Assembly (NCBI GenBank): GCA_018713425.1 | Contig: DVOT01000094.1 | Location: 1-12,190 of the forward strand | Origin: Alectryocaccomicrobium faecavium | GTDB taxonomy: Bacteria > Bacillota > Clostridia > Christensenellales > Aristaeellaceae | Length of the DNA stretch: 12,190 nucleotides | Reading direction: 5' to 3' | Shown: positions 1 to 7,058 of the stretch, piece by piece | Layout of the letters: each line of letters begins with the position of its first letter | Numbering within the stretch: position 1 is the first letter of the stretch | The notes under the pieces: generated by a model | What the model was told of the DNA's origin: nothing | Databases searched by the model: none | The model's input: the letters and a program-made list of their open reading frames with translations, nothing else | Program-made: the position numbers and the translations under genes

Positions 1-870
1 AAATGGCTGTATTTGATGCTGCTTCCCTGCCTAGCCAATTTTGTGATTTTTCATTATTGGCCCATGTATGGCCTGCAGATCGCTTTCAAGCGCTACAATA
101 TTGTGTTGGGTGCTGGGGCGAGTCCGTGGATCGGGTTGGAGCATTTTGTGAACTTTTTCAGTTCCTATTATTTTTGGGAAGTGCTGGGGAACACGCTGCG
201 CATCAGTCTTCTATCCATTGCAATTGGCTTTCCCTTTCCCATCTTTTTTGCGCTGGTTTTGAATGAGGTGCAAAATCACAGGGCGAAAACGGTATTTCAA
301 ACGATTTCTTATTTGCCTTATTTCCTGTCGGCAGTGGTCGTCGTCGGCCTGGTGCAAGTTTTGCTGGAAGACCGGGGAATTGTCAATCAGATCGTGCAGA
401 GCTTTGGCGGCGAATCCATCTATTTTCTGGGCGAACCGCGGTATTTCTTCACAATTTATCAGATTATGGGCTTGTGGCGCTGGATTGGCTTTGACGCGGT
501 TCTGTATTTGGCGGCCATCAGCGCGGTGAGCCAGGATCTCTACGAAGCGGCGGTGGTGGATGGCGCGGGGCGCTTTTCCCGCATTTGGCACATCACGCTG
601 CCAGGCATCCGCTCCACCATTATCATCCTTCTGATCATGCGCGTGGGAAATATTTTGAGCGTGAGCTGGCAGGAAATTTTGCTGCTCCAAAATCCGCTCA
701 CGGAGGGTGTCTCCGAAGTGATCCAGACCTTCGTTTATAAGCGGGGCATTATCAAGGCGGATTATGGCTATTCCACAGCCGTGGGCCTGTTCCAGTCCGT
801 CATCGGCTTTGCGATGGTGGTAACGGCCAACCAACTGAGCAAGAAGTACTCGGAGACGTATATCTTCTAA
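1..870 (+). CDS. Carbohydrate ABC importer permease, LplB type (5'-truncated by window edge)
   Basis: This is an inner-membrane permease subunit of a binding-protein-dependent ABC importer; with the next permease it would form the channel for a sugar or oligosaccharide. The frame is open from base 1 and 289 residues are visible. The first visible residues (KWLYLMLLPC) already lie in the first membrane segment and continue into an HYWPMYGLQIAFK stretch typical of LplB-type proteins, so the true start lies a short way upstream and the ATG at 13 is internal. Several hydrophobic segments follow (about residues 62-88, 103-122, 150-172, 200-215 and 255-275). The cytoplasmic EAA loop that contacts the ATPase is clear at residues 182-201 (EAAVVDGAGRFSRIWHITLP). 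The second permease starts 24 bases downstream, so the genes are co-transcribed. No ATPase gene is visible; in this family a shared MsmK/MsmX-type ATPase is often encoded elsewhere. The substrate cannot be read from the sequence. Confidence 0.93.
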   Translation, partial: KWLYLMLLPCLANFVIFHYWPMYGLQIAFKRYNIVLGAGASPWIGLEHFVNFFSSYYFWEVLGNTLRISLLSIAIGFPFPIFFALVLNEVQNHRAKTVFQTISYLPYFLSAVVVVGLVQVLLEDRGIVNQIVQSFGGESIYFLGEPRYFFTIYQIMGLWRWIGFDAVLYLAAISAVSQDLYEAAVVDGAGRFSRIWHITLPGIRSTIIILLIMRVGNILSVSWQEILLLQNPLTEGVSEVIQTFVYKRGIIKADYGYSTAVGLFQSVIGFAMVVTANQLSKKYSETYIF

Positions 871-894
871 TTTTATAATAAGGGGAGGGGTTCG

Positions 895-1782
895 ATGTCC
901 GACCGCATCATTCGCAGCCGCACGGACGCGCTGTTTGATACCGGCGTATACGCGATTATGATCGTCCTTTCGGCAATTTTTCTCTACCCGGTGATTTATG
1001 CCATATCGAGTTCCTTCAGCGGCGCAGAAGCGTTGCTGCACCAGGAAGTGTGGCTGTGGCCTGTGGATGTAACGCTAAGATCGTATCAGTTGGTTTTTGA
1101 GCACGAGTATGTGTTGCCCTCCTATGGCAATACCATTCTATATACGGTATTGGGCACGGCGTATTCGGTGCTACTCACCATTTTGGGTGCGTATCCGCTT
1201 TCGCGCAGCTATTTGCCATTTCGGGATTTCTTCATGCTGATCATCGCCTTCACCATGCTCTTTGGCGGCGGCCTGATCCCCACCTTTTTGGTGGTACGGG
1301 ATTTGAAGTTGATCAACACCCTTTGGGCGCTGGTGTTCCCGTGCGCGGTGACGCCATTTAACCTGATTCTTTTGCGCACGAGCATGCAGGGAATTCCCGA
1401 CGCGATTGAGGAAAGCGCCAAGATCGATGGCGCGAACGACTGGATTATCCTGGTAAGGATCATTTTGCCGATGTGTATGGCGTCCGTGATGACAGTTGTG
1501 CTATTGTATTTCGTGGCCAAGTGGAACGATTGGTTCAACGCCCTGATATATCTCAACGACCGCGAGAAGTATCCGTTGCAATTGATTTTGCGCGATATCC
1601 TGGTGAGCAACGACGATAAAACGCTCAACCAGCAAATGCTGCGCGAGGCAAAGAATTCCGTGTCATCGCTGGGCTTTAAGTGTGCGATCATGGTGATCGC
1701 CATGGCGCCGCTGCTGGTGGTGTATCCGTTTATTCAAAGGTATTTTGTCAAGGGAGTTATGGTTGGCGCTGTAAAGGGATAG
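895..1782 (+). CDS. Carbohydrate ABC importer permease, YtcP type
   Basis: This is the second membrane permease of the same ABC importer, 295 residues long, a normal length for YtcP-like proteins. The ATG at 895 is chosen because AGGGGAGG at 881-888 lies six bases upstream and the N-terminus (MSDRIIRSRTDALFDTGVY) matches the short polar leader of the family before the first membrane helix (about residues 17-38). The motif YGNTILYTVLGT near residue 77 marks the start of the BPD_transp_1 domain. The EAA loop is at residues 172-192 (EESAKIDGANDW followed by IILVRIILP), with the conserved DGA and LP. The C-terminus (YPFIQRYFVKGVMVGAVKG) is the near-invariant end of this family, so the gene is complete. 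A 113-base gap separates it from the binding-protein gene, with no terminator in it. Confidence 0.95.
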   Translation: MSDRIIRSRTDALFDTGVYAIMIVLSAIFLYPVIYAISSSFSGAEALLHQEVWLWPVDVTLRSYQLVFEHEYVLPSYGNTILYTVLGTAYSVLLTILGAYPLSRSYLPFRDFFMLIIAFTMLFGGGLIPTFLVVRDLKLINTLWALVFPCAVTPFNLILLRTSMQGIPDAIEESAKIDGANDWIILVRIILPMCMASVMTVVLLYFVAKWNDWFNALIYLNDREKYPLQLILRDILVSNDDKTLNQQMLREAKNSVSSLGFKCAIMVIAMAPLLVVYPFIQRYFVKGVMVGAVKG

Positions 1783-1880
1783 GGCGTTTCCTGTATGCCG
1801 GGATGGGAGGTGGTGGCGAACGCCAGGCGCAGGGAATGGCATCGCTTGCAGAGAGAATCGAAAATAGATTTGCGGAGGAT

Positions 1881-1887
1881 AAGGAGG
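1881..1887 (+). promoter_or_regulatory. Ribosome binding site deciding the start of the solute-binding protein
   Basis: AAGGAGG lies eight bases before the ATG at 1896. It fixes that start against the in-frame ATG at 1680, which would add 72 residues derived from the end of the permease gene and the spacer. Confidence 0.85.
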
Positions 1888-1895
1888 TAAAATCC

Positions 1896-3383
1896 ATGAA
1901 GAAGTTGTCTCTGGTACTCGCGCTGGTTTTTGCGCTCGCGGGGCTGGGCGGGATTTCGCTGGCCGAAGAGGAGCCTGTCACCATTGAATTTATGACCACG
2001 GAATTTGTCAACGCCGCTTTGACCAATGAAACGCTCACCATTCAGGCCTTGGAAGAGGCACTGAACATCCATCTGGAGTTGAACATTTCGACCGCTAGCG
2101 CAGAGGATTACGCGGAAAAGTTCAATTTGATGCTCGCCGGCGGCGATTATCCGGACATCATGCTGGGCACGGCGGAATTGGTGAATCCCTATCTGGATAC
2201 GGGCATTTTCCTGGAGCTCACAGAAATCATGCCGGAAAGGATGCCCAACGTCTATGAGCAGGTGCAGGCGTATGGCGCCCTGAAGGACATCACTTCGGAC
2301 GATGGCAAGTTGTGGTTCATTCCCAAGCTGGAGGGCTCCGTAGCCATGTGGGAGATCGATTGGATCAATCAGGACTGGCTGGATGAATTGGGCCTGGAAA
2401 TCCCCACAAACACGGATGAACTCTATGAAGTGCTCAAGGCGTTCAAGGAGAACAAGGGCGAAGATTGCATCCCGCTGATCATGGGTCCCTGGTCGGATAA
2501 ACTGCACAATTTCTATTTCGCCTTCAACACCTGGCCGACGTGGCGCATGTTCAATGAAGAGGACGGCATGGAATATGGCCCCTATGACCACGCGGAAGAA
2601 ATGCGCGCCTGCCTCGCCTACCTGAACAAGCTGTACACGGAAGGCTTGCTGGATAACCAGTATCTCACGCGGGACGATGATTCCATCAATGCGCTGATTA
2701 GCAACAACCAGGCTGGGTATTTCTATGCCTGGGCGGACGACGCGTCGCGGCTGATCGAAGGCGGCACGCTGGGTGTGAACTATTCCTATGTGGATCCTTT
2801 GGAAGGGCCCGAGGGCTATAGCGGCTGGTTTGGTTGCAACCCTGTGACCAACCGCTACTATATCAACGCGCATTCCGAAGTGCTGGATAAGGTCATCGAG
2901 ATGTGCGATTACATCTTCAGCGAGGAGGGCCGCAACCTCTTCACCTGGGGCGTGGACGGCGTAACGTACAATGTGGTGGACGGCGAGAAGCAGTTCGTGC
3001 CTGAAATTATGGAAAGTTCCGCCGGCCCGCTGGACGGCAGACGGCAGTTCGGCATCAATCCTGTGACTTTCCTGCACGTCTCCGAATGGGAAGGCTGGCT
3101 GGGCGTATTGCCAGAATATGTGACGATGATTGCCGCCAACACCGCTGATAGCGTCACGCCTGCGCAGCCCGTTCTTGCTGGCACGCCGGAAGAGGAGACG
3201 GAACTGGCCAATATCATGACGGACATCACCAAGTACGTCGATAGCCAGTTGCCGCTGTTTGTGAACGGCACGCTCAACACCGAGGGAGATTTCGACGCCT
3301 TCATCGCCCAGTTGGAAGATATGGGCATCCTGGAAGCGAAGGAAATCAAAGACGCGCAGTTTGAGCGCTGGCAGAATCGTTAA
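1896..3383 (+). CDS. Extracellular solute-binding protein of the ABC importer (LplA-like)
   Basis: This is the ligand-capturing subunit of the importer encoded just upstream, acting outside the membrane. The ATG at 1896 (495 residues) is preferred over the earlier in-frame ATG at 1680, which lies inside the permease gene. It follows AAGGAGG (1881-1887) by eight bases and opens a typical signal peptide, MKKLSLVLALVFALAGLGG followed by ISLA. The likely cleavage is after SLA, before an acidic EEE stretch. There is no cysteine in the first 40 residues, hence no lipobox, which is unusual for a Gram-positive binding protein. The body has family-1 features: EDYAEKFNLMLAGGDYPDIM near residues 65-84, a DWLDELGLEIPTNTDELYEVL segment, and a C-terminal tail (DIT, VNG, YVDSQLP) as in LplA-type proteins. 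A strong terminator follows at 3430-3471, so this is the last gene of the operon. Sugar specificity is unknown. Confidence 0.93.
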   Translation: MKKLSLVLALVFALAGLGGISLAEEEPVTIEFMTTEFVNAALTNETLTIQALEEALNIHLELNISTASAEDYAEKFNLMLAGGDYPDIMLGTAELVNPYLDTGIFLELTEIMPERMPNVYEQVQAYGALKDITSDDGKLWFIPKLEGSVAMWEIDWINQDWLDELGLEIPTNTDELYEVLKAFKENKGEDCIPLIMGPWSDKLHNFYFAFNTWPTWRMFNEEDGMEYGPYDHAEEMRACLAYLNKLYTEGLLDNQYLTRDDDSINALISNNQAGYFYAWADDASRLIEGGTLGVNYSYVDPLEGPEGYSGWFGCNPVTNRYYINAHSEVLDKVIEMCDYIFSEEGRNLFTWGVDGVTYNVVDGEKQFVPEIMESSAGPLDGRRQFGINPVTFLHVSEWEGWLGVLPEYVTMIAANTADSVTPAQPVLAGTPEEETELANIMTDITKYVDSQLPLFVNGTLNTEGDFDAFIAQLEDMGILEAKEIKDAQFERWQNR

Positions 3384-3429
3384 GCGATTGCCCTTTTCGA
3401 TTTGTGGGGCTGGGAAAAGCGCCATCGAC

Positions 3430-3471
3430 AAAAGAGGATTGGGAGCCGCAAGGCCCCAAATCCTCTTTTTT
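3430..3471 (+). terminator. Rho-independent terminator of the importer operon
   Basis: An A-rich left arm (AAAAGAGGATTGGG) pairs with CCCAAATCCTCTTTT, with one bulged A and a loop containing AGCCGCAAGG. The right arm runs into six T residues (3466-3471). It starts 46 bases after the stop codon of the binding-protein gene. The A tract before and the T tract after would also allow some termination from the other strand. Confidence 0.9.
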
Positions 3472-3602
3472 GTGGTACAATTTGCTTGCAATGAAAGCCA
3501 ACTCCAAGAAGTATTTTACGCCGGATAGGGAGAGTTATAGGGCCGCAAAAGAACGTTTGCCGTTTTTTGCCGCCCTCCATTCGCGCGCAAGTTTGCCGGG
3601 CA

Positions 3603-3631
3603 TTGCGCATTCGGGCGGCATATGCTATAAT
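3603..3631 (+). promoter_or_regulatory. Predicted sigma-A promoter of the histidine kinase gene
   Basis: A perfect TATAAT (3626-3631) is preceded by TG one base upstream (TGCTATAAT, an extended -10 box). The -35 element with 17-base spacing is weak (TTGCGC, 3603-3608), which is common with an extended -10. Transcription would start near 3638, about 48 bases before the kinase ATG. This promoter lies after the importer terminator, so the kinase is probably transcribed independently. The rest of 3472-3685 shows nothing else I can name. Confidence 0.65.
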
Positions 3632-3685
3632 TTTAGGGCAGGGCCGCGCCGCGGTCAGCCAACTTTCACTTTGTGGGGGCAGAAA

Positions 3686-4561
3686 ATGCGCAAAAAGATC
3701 AATCTCAATAAGGCAACGTGGTTTTCCATCGTGATCAATTCCATCCAAATTTTGCTGGCAGGGGCCATTGGCTTGATCGTGGTATTGCGCGGCGATCAGG
3801 TGCTCAATGGCGCGGTGGAGCAAGCGGTGGTGGGCGTGATGGCGGCCATCGTCGTTTGGGGCGCGGTTGTCGATATTCGCGACGCGCACTATGCCCGCAA
3901 GGTTGCCGATGAAAGCGATATGCTGGAGCAGGCCTATGGCCAGCTCGAGGCGCTCAACCGCACGCTGCGCGCCCAGCGGCACGATTTTATGAACCATTTG
4001 CAGGTGATCTTCGCCTTGATTGAAATGGGCGAGGGGAACGCTGCTCGCGAATACATCGAAAAATTGCACGGCGATATCGAACTGGTGGGCCGCGCGCTCA
4101 AAACCGCTGTGCCCGCGGTGAACGCGCTGCTGGCCGCCAAGCTGAACGATTTGGAAGAAGACGGCATCCACGCGCAGGTGGCCATCACGTCCGCCTGGCG
4201 CGACCTGCCCGTGCCCGGCTGGGAAATGTGCCGCGTGCTGGGCAATTTGATCGACAACGCCGCCGACGCCACGCGCCAGGGGGAAAACCGGGAAATTGGC
4301 ATCCTGCTGGGCGAGGACGAGCAGGGCTACCGCTTCGCCGTGGAAAATACCGGCCCGGATGTGCCCGCGGAACTGCGCGAACGCATCTTTGAGGCCGGGT
4401 TCTCCACCAAGGGAGAAGGGCATGGCATGGGCCTTGCCATCGTGCGGGAAATCCTCGAGCAGTATGGCGGGCAGCTGGAATTGGAAAGCAAAAATGGCCG
4501 CACGCGCTTTTCCGGCTGGATTCCTCGCGAGACGCGTGAGGACAATCCTTCGGCCGGTTAG
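3686..4561 (+). CDS. Membrane sensor histidine kinase, Spo0B/DcuS-type (GHKL ATPase)
   Basis: This two-component histidine kinase would phosphorylate a partner response regulator that is not encoded here. The ATG at 3686 gives 291 residues. The frame stays open back to 3404, but that would run through the importer terminator and the promoter, so the longer form is rejected. Two membrane helices (about residues 12-34 and 44-62) are joined by only about nine external residues, so there is no extracellular sensor domain. A short coiled linker follows. The dimerisation/phosphotransfer segment is Spo0B-like, with RHDFMNHLQ at 98-106 and His99 as probable phosphoacceptor. The ATPase domain has an N box (LGNLIDNAADA, residues 185-195), an ENTGP G1 motif (220-224) and a GHGMGLAIV G2 motif (245-253). 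The C-terminus is short and complete. The stop codon overlaps that of the convergent Imm5-like gene. The stimulus and target are unknown. Confidence 0.9.
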   Translation: MRKKINLNKATWFSIVINSIQILLAGAIGLIVVLRGDQVLNGAVEQAVVGVMAAIVVWGAVVDIRDAHYARKVADESDMLEQAYGQLEALNRTLRAQRHDFMNHLQVIFALIEMGEGNAAREYIEKLHGDIELVGRALKTAVPAVNALLAAKLNDLEEDGIHAQVAITSAWRDLPVPGWEMCRVLGNLIDNAADATRQGENREIGILLGEDEQGYRFAVENTGPDVPAELRERIFEAGFSTKGEGHGMGLAIVREILEQYGGQLELESKNGRTRFSGWIPRETREDNPSAG

Positions 4562-5079
4562 CAATTCCAGCGGAGGGTTGCGGGATTAAGTTCGCCGGGT
4601 ACGCTGGCGGCGCGCAGCGACGCGAGTGCGCGCGCCAATTCTTCTGTGGCCAATGGGTCATACACGGCCTGGCTAGAGCGGACGCCGGCGCTGTGATAGG
4701 CGAACGCCGCCGCGCCATAGAGCAAAAATCCAAAGGCGTTGGTGGGCGTTTGCACCGCCGCGCAGGCGGTCGCGATGGCGCGGGCCGCGGCTTGCGCCAC
4801 AGGCCCTTCTGTTTCGCTGGCGATTTGCCGCAGGGCTTTCTGCGCGGCTTTTCCCTCGGCTGGCGCGCCTTCGCCGCGCAGGCAGGCCGCGCACGCCTCC
4901 AGCGCGGCGGGGAGCCGCTCCTCCGCCGGGTATGCGCTTTGATACAGGGGCAAATACCGTTCTTTGGCATAGGCCACGGCCCAGGCGGCTAGCGTTTGCT
5001 TGCTTTGCGTTTCCATTTGGCGCATCAGGGCCTGGCATTCCGGCGAATCCATCTTTCCCAGCATTTTTCGCAGCTTCAT
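4558..5079 (-). CDS. Imm5-like putative immunity protein
   Basis: This is a 173-residue, largely alpha-helical, soluble protein without signal peptide or membrane segment. The start at 5079 is chosen because GGGAGG lies six bases upstream on the minus strand and the N-terminus (MKLRKMLGKMDSPECQALMR) fits the family. The longer open frame to 5385 would run through the promoter region. The pattern SPECQALM, then ETQSKQTLAAWAVAYAKE, then LP-Y---YP--ERLP-ALEA, then a run of Ala-rich helices (AAQKALRQIA, AAARAIATACAAV) and GFLLYGAAAFAY resembles proteins annotated as putative immunity protein (Imm5). Members of that group are predicted from context to neutralise polymorphic toxins, but biochemical proof is scarce as far as I know. 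No toxin, secretion gene or other immunity gene is nearby. It has its own promoter, diverges from the DUF4886 gene and converges on the kinase gene. The family call rests on remembered pattern, not a search. Confidence 0.68.
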   Translation of the reverse strand: MKLRKMLGKMDSPECQALMRQMETQSKQTLAAWAVAYAKERYLPLYQSAYPAEERLPAALEACAACLRGEGAPAEGKAAQKALRQIASETEGPVAQAAARAIATACAAVQTPTNAFGFLLYGAAAFAYHSAGVRSSQAVYDPLATEELARALASLRAASVPGELNPATLRWNC

Positions 5080-5110
5080 GGCGAACCTCCCGCATATGGT
5101 TTTATAATGC

Positions 5111-5139
5111 AGTATAGCATATATAGTCCCGCCCGTCCA
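5111..5139 (-). promoter_or_regulatory. Predicted promoter of the Imm5-like gene
   Basis: Read on the minus strand, TGGACG (5134-5139) and TATACT (5111-5116) are spaced by 17 bases. A TG lies one base before the -10 (TGCTATACT). Transcription would start about 25 bases before the ATG. Confidence 0.65.
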
Positions 5140-5150
5140 GCGTTTGCGGC

Positions 5151-5161
5151 GCAAAATTTGC
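5151..5161. promoter_or_regulatory. Palindrome between two divergent promoters (possible operator)
   Basis: GCAAAATTTGC is an odd-length perfect palindrome. It sits in the 31 bases separating the -35 boxes of the two divergent promoters, where a regulator could control both. Its right half, AAATTTGCC (5154-5162), recurs exactly in the palindrome upstream of the exporter operon. The function is inferred from position only. Confidence 0.35.
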
Positions 5162-5170
5162 CCGGCACGC

Positions 5171-5199
5171 TGTACACCCGCGGCAGATTGTGGTATACT
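5171..5199 (+). promoter_or_regulatory. Predicted promoter of the DUF4886-DUF1835 unit
   Basis: TGTACA (5171-5176) and TATACT (5194-5199) are spaced by 17 bases, with an extended -10 (TGGTATACT). Transcription would start around 5206, some 34 bases before the chosen start codon. Confidence 0.7.
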
Positions 5200-5239
5200 G
5201 AAGCCCAGCGGATGAGGACAACATGAGGGAGGAATGGTT

Positions 5240-5947
5240 ATGCTATCCATTTTGGCGATTGGCAACAGCTTTTCGCAGGACGCCACGGCGTACCTACACA
5301 TGGCCGCGGAAGCGGCGGGCGTGGAAACGCTGGTGGTGAACCTGTACATCGGCGGTTGCAGCCTAAAGACGCATTGGGAGAACATGCAGGGCGACTTGCG
5401 CGCCTATCACTATGAGAAGAACGGCGTGGGCATGGGATTGGTTTCGCTGCGCGAGGCGCTGACGGAGCGCGCGTGGGACGTGGTCACCTTCCAGCAGGCC
5501 AGCCACGATAGCGGCCTCAAGGAGACCTATTTCCCTTACCTGCGCGAGCTGAGCGCTTGCGCGAAGGAACTCGCGCCCGGCGCGCGGCAGTTTTTGCACC
5601 AGACCTGGGCTTACGCGGAGGACAGCACGCACGAGGCCTTTGTGAGATACCACCACAGCCAGAGCGAAATGTTCGCCTGCCTGAAGGCGGCCTATGGCGA
5701 GGCGGCGCGGGAACTGGGCTTGCCCCTGATTCGCAGCGGCGAACTGGTGCAGCGCCTGCGCGCGCAAGGGTTGGGTTCTCTGTGCCGCGACGGCTTCCAC
5801 ATCGAAATCCCGCATGGCCGCGCGGCGCTGGCGCTGCTGTGGCTCAAAACGCTATCCGGCGTGGTCAGCCCCTTCTCTCCCGTGGGCGCGGACGCGGAAA
5901 TCATGGCCAAAATCCGCGCGTGCGTGGCGGAAATGCCGGAGGCGTAA
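5240..5947 (+). CDS. DUF4886 / SGNH-hydrolase-like protein
   Basis: This is a predicted cytoplasmic hydrolase-like protein of 235 residues with no signal peptide or membrane helix. The ATG at 5240 is preferred over the ATG at 5234 because GGAGG ends at 5232, leaving seven bases to 5240 but only one to 5234. The N-terminus MLSILAIGNSFSQDATAYLH is the hallmark of DUF4886, with GNSFS taking the place of the GDS(L) block of SGNH hydrolases (Ser10 as candidate nucleophile). LYIGGCSLKTHWENM follows near residue 36, then WDVVTFQQASHDSG, and near the C-terminus DGFH at 184-187, which fits the Asp-x-x-His pair of block V. The catalytic set for an esterase or deacylase therefore appears present, but the substrate is unknown. 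The next gene starts four bases after the stop, so the two are co-transcribed. Confidence 0.83.
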   Translation: MLSILAIGNSFSQDATAYLHMAAEAAGVETLVVNLYIGGCSLKTHWENMQGDLRAYHYEKNGVGMGLVSLREALTERAWDVVTFQQASHDSGLKETYFPYLRELSACAKELAPGARQFLHQTWAYAEDSTHEAFVRYHHSQSEMFACLKAAYGEAARELGLPLIRSGELVQRLRAQGLGSLCRDGFHIEIPHGRAALALLWLKTLSGVVSPFSPVGADAEIMAKIRACVAEMPEA

Positions 5948-5950
5948 CGC

Positions 5951-6910
5951 GTGGTGGAAGTGGTTTTCGGCGATAGCGCCGCGGGCAGCCTGAAGCTGGC
6001 GCAGAGCTATGGCAAGGGCCCGTACCGCCCCGGGGCCATTGGCGTGATTTTGCTGCGCGAGGACGGCCAGGAGGCGACGGAAGCGGAAATCGAGGCGGCG
6101 CGGCGGGAAGCGGAGGCGCGCGAAAAGGCCGCCTGGGAAAGCGCCGTTCCCCTGGGCGGCAGCGCGGCGGACGTGGTTTCCTTCTCGCTGGCGCTCAGCG
6201 TGGGTGACATCGCGGAAGCGGGCGCGGGCCCGCGCCGAATGGAGGCGCTCCTGCGCTTGGCGTCGATCTATCCCGAAGGAACCGTGCCCGCGGCGGCGGA
6301 AATTTGCGAAAATGCCGCGGCAAACCTTTCGAAAATCCAGGATCGCCTGCGCGCGGGGGAGCGCGTTCGCATTTGGTACAGCCAGCAGAGCGATGAAATG
6401 TGCGGCCTGCATTGGCTGGCGGCGCAGCTTTGCGCGCGGCAAGCGCCCGCCGGACAGGTGCTTTTGGTGCGCCTGCCGGATTGGCCGGAGGGTGCGGAGC
6501 GCTATGCCAGTTGGGGCGACGTTGCGCCCGGCGAATGGGGGCGCTTCCTGGCGCTGCAAAGGCAGATTTCCCCCGCGGGTTTGGCGGAAATCGCCCGCGC
6601 CTGGGCAGCGTTGCAAGCGGAAAACGCCCCTTTGCGCGCGGTAGTCAACGGCGGTCTGCGCAGCGTGCCGGAGGATTTTTACGATCCTTGGATTTTGCGG
6701 GAAATCGCCGCGCAGGAGGAAACGTTTTATGAGGGCAGACTGATCGGCGCGGTTTTGGAGAAATACCGTCTGGGCATCGGCGACGCGTGGATCGCCCTGC
6801 GCGTGGAAGCCATGGTGCGGGCGGGCAAGCTGATCGCACGGGAAGCAGCGGCGGAAGGAAAGCCCGCTTACCACCGCCATTTGCAAAAAGCGGCGGGATT
6901 TGCGGGATAG
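5951..6910 (+). CDS. DUF1835/DUF3658 domain protein
   Basis: This 319-residue soluble protein has no known biochemical role. The start is GTG at 5951, eight bases after GGAGG (5938-5942) and only three bases after the preceding stop, so translation is probably coupled. The N-terminal DUF1835 part opens with VEVVFGDSAAGSLKLAQSYG and a GAIGVILL strand, followed by a charged helix (residues 42-62) and SFSLALSVGDI near residue 77. The segment RIWYSQQSDEMCGLHWLAAQL (residues 140-160) is the most typical block of the family. LVRLPDWPEG and WGDVAPGEWGRFL follow. The C-terminal part (FYDPWILREI, RLIGAVLEKYRLGIGDAWIALR, then a short tail) fits DUF3658. Family members occur as single genes in many Firmicutes. 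A link to nucleotide or phosphate binding is only speculation. The pairing with a DUF4886 protein may be informative. Confidence 0.85.
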   Translation: MVEVVFGDSAAGSLKLAQSYGKGPYRPGAIGVILLREDGQEATEAEIEAARREAEAREKAAWESAVPLGGSAADVVSFSLALSVGDIAEAGAGPRRMEALLRLASIYPEGTVPAAAEICENAAANLSKIQDRLRAGERVRIWYSQQSDEMCGLHWLAAQLCARQAPAGQVLLVRLPDWPEGAERYASWGDVAPGEWGRFLALQRQISPAGLAEIARAWAALQAENAPLRAVVNGGLRSVPEDFYDPWILREIAAQEETFYEGRLIGAVLEKYRLGIGDAWIALRVEAMVRAGKLIAREAAAEGKPAYHRHLQKAAGFAG

Positions 6911-6926
6911 CGCGGTTTTATGTGAT

Positions 6927-6943
6927 GGAATTTCGAAAATTCC
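6927..6943. repeat. Small palindrome ahead of the LacI-family gene (possible operator)
   Basis: GGAATTT and AAATTCC are perfect 7-base arms around CGA. A second, competing pairing is possible between GCGCGG (6910-6915) and CCGCGC (6942-6947). There is no T tract, so it is not an evident terminator of the DUF1835 gene. LacI-type regulators often bind palindromes with a central CG near their own genes, which makes autoregulation possible. The remainder of 6944-7058 holds the ribosome binding site but no promoter I can defend. Confidence 0.35.
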
Positions 6944-7058
6944 GCGCGAGGAAGAAGGAGTTTGTCTGCTTTGTGTCGAAATTCTTGGGCGCAAAGCAAA
7001 GCGCCGGTAGCGAGGCAAGCACGGTGTGAAGAAGGAAAACCAGAAGCGGAGGGAGAAT

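Noticed and set aside
1734..3491. A long open frame on the minus strand (585 codons) opposite the solute-binding protein gene
   Set aside because: It is a shadow of the binding-protein gene. The composition is atypical and its start lies beyond the terminator of the importer operon.
3404..3685. An N-terminal extension of the histidine kinase to the ATG at 3404
   Set aside because: It would encode protein across the importer terminator and a consensus TATAAT promoter, and it adds no kinase-like sequence before the first membrane helix.
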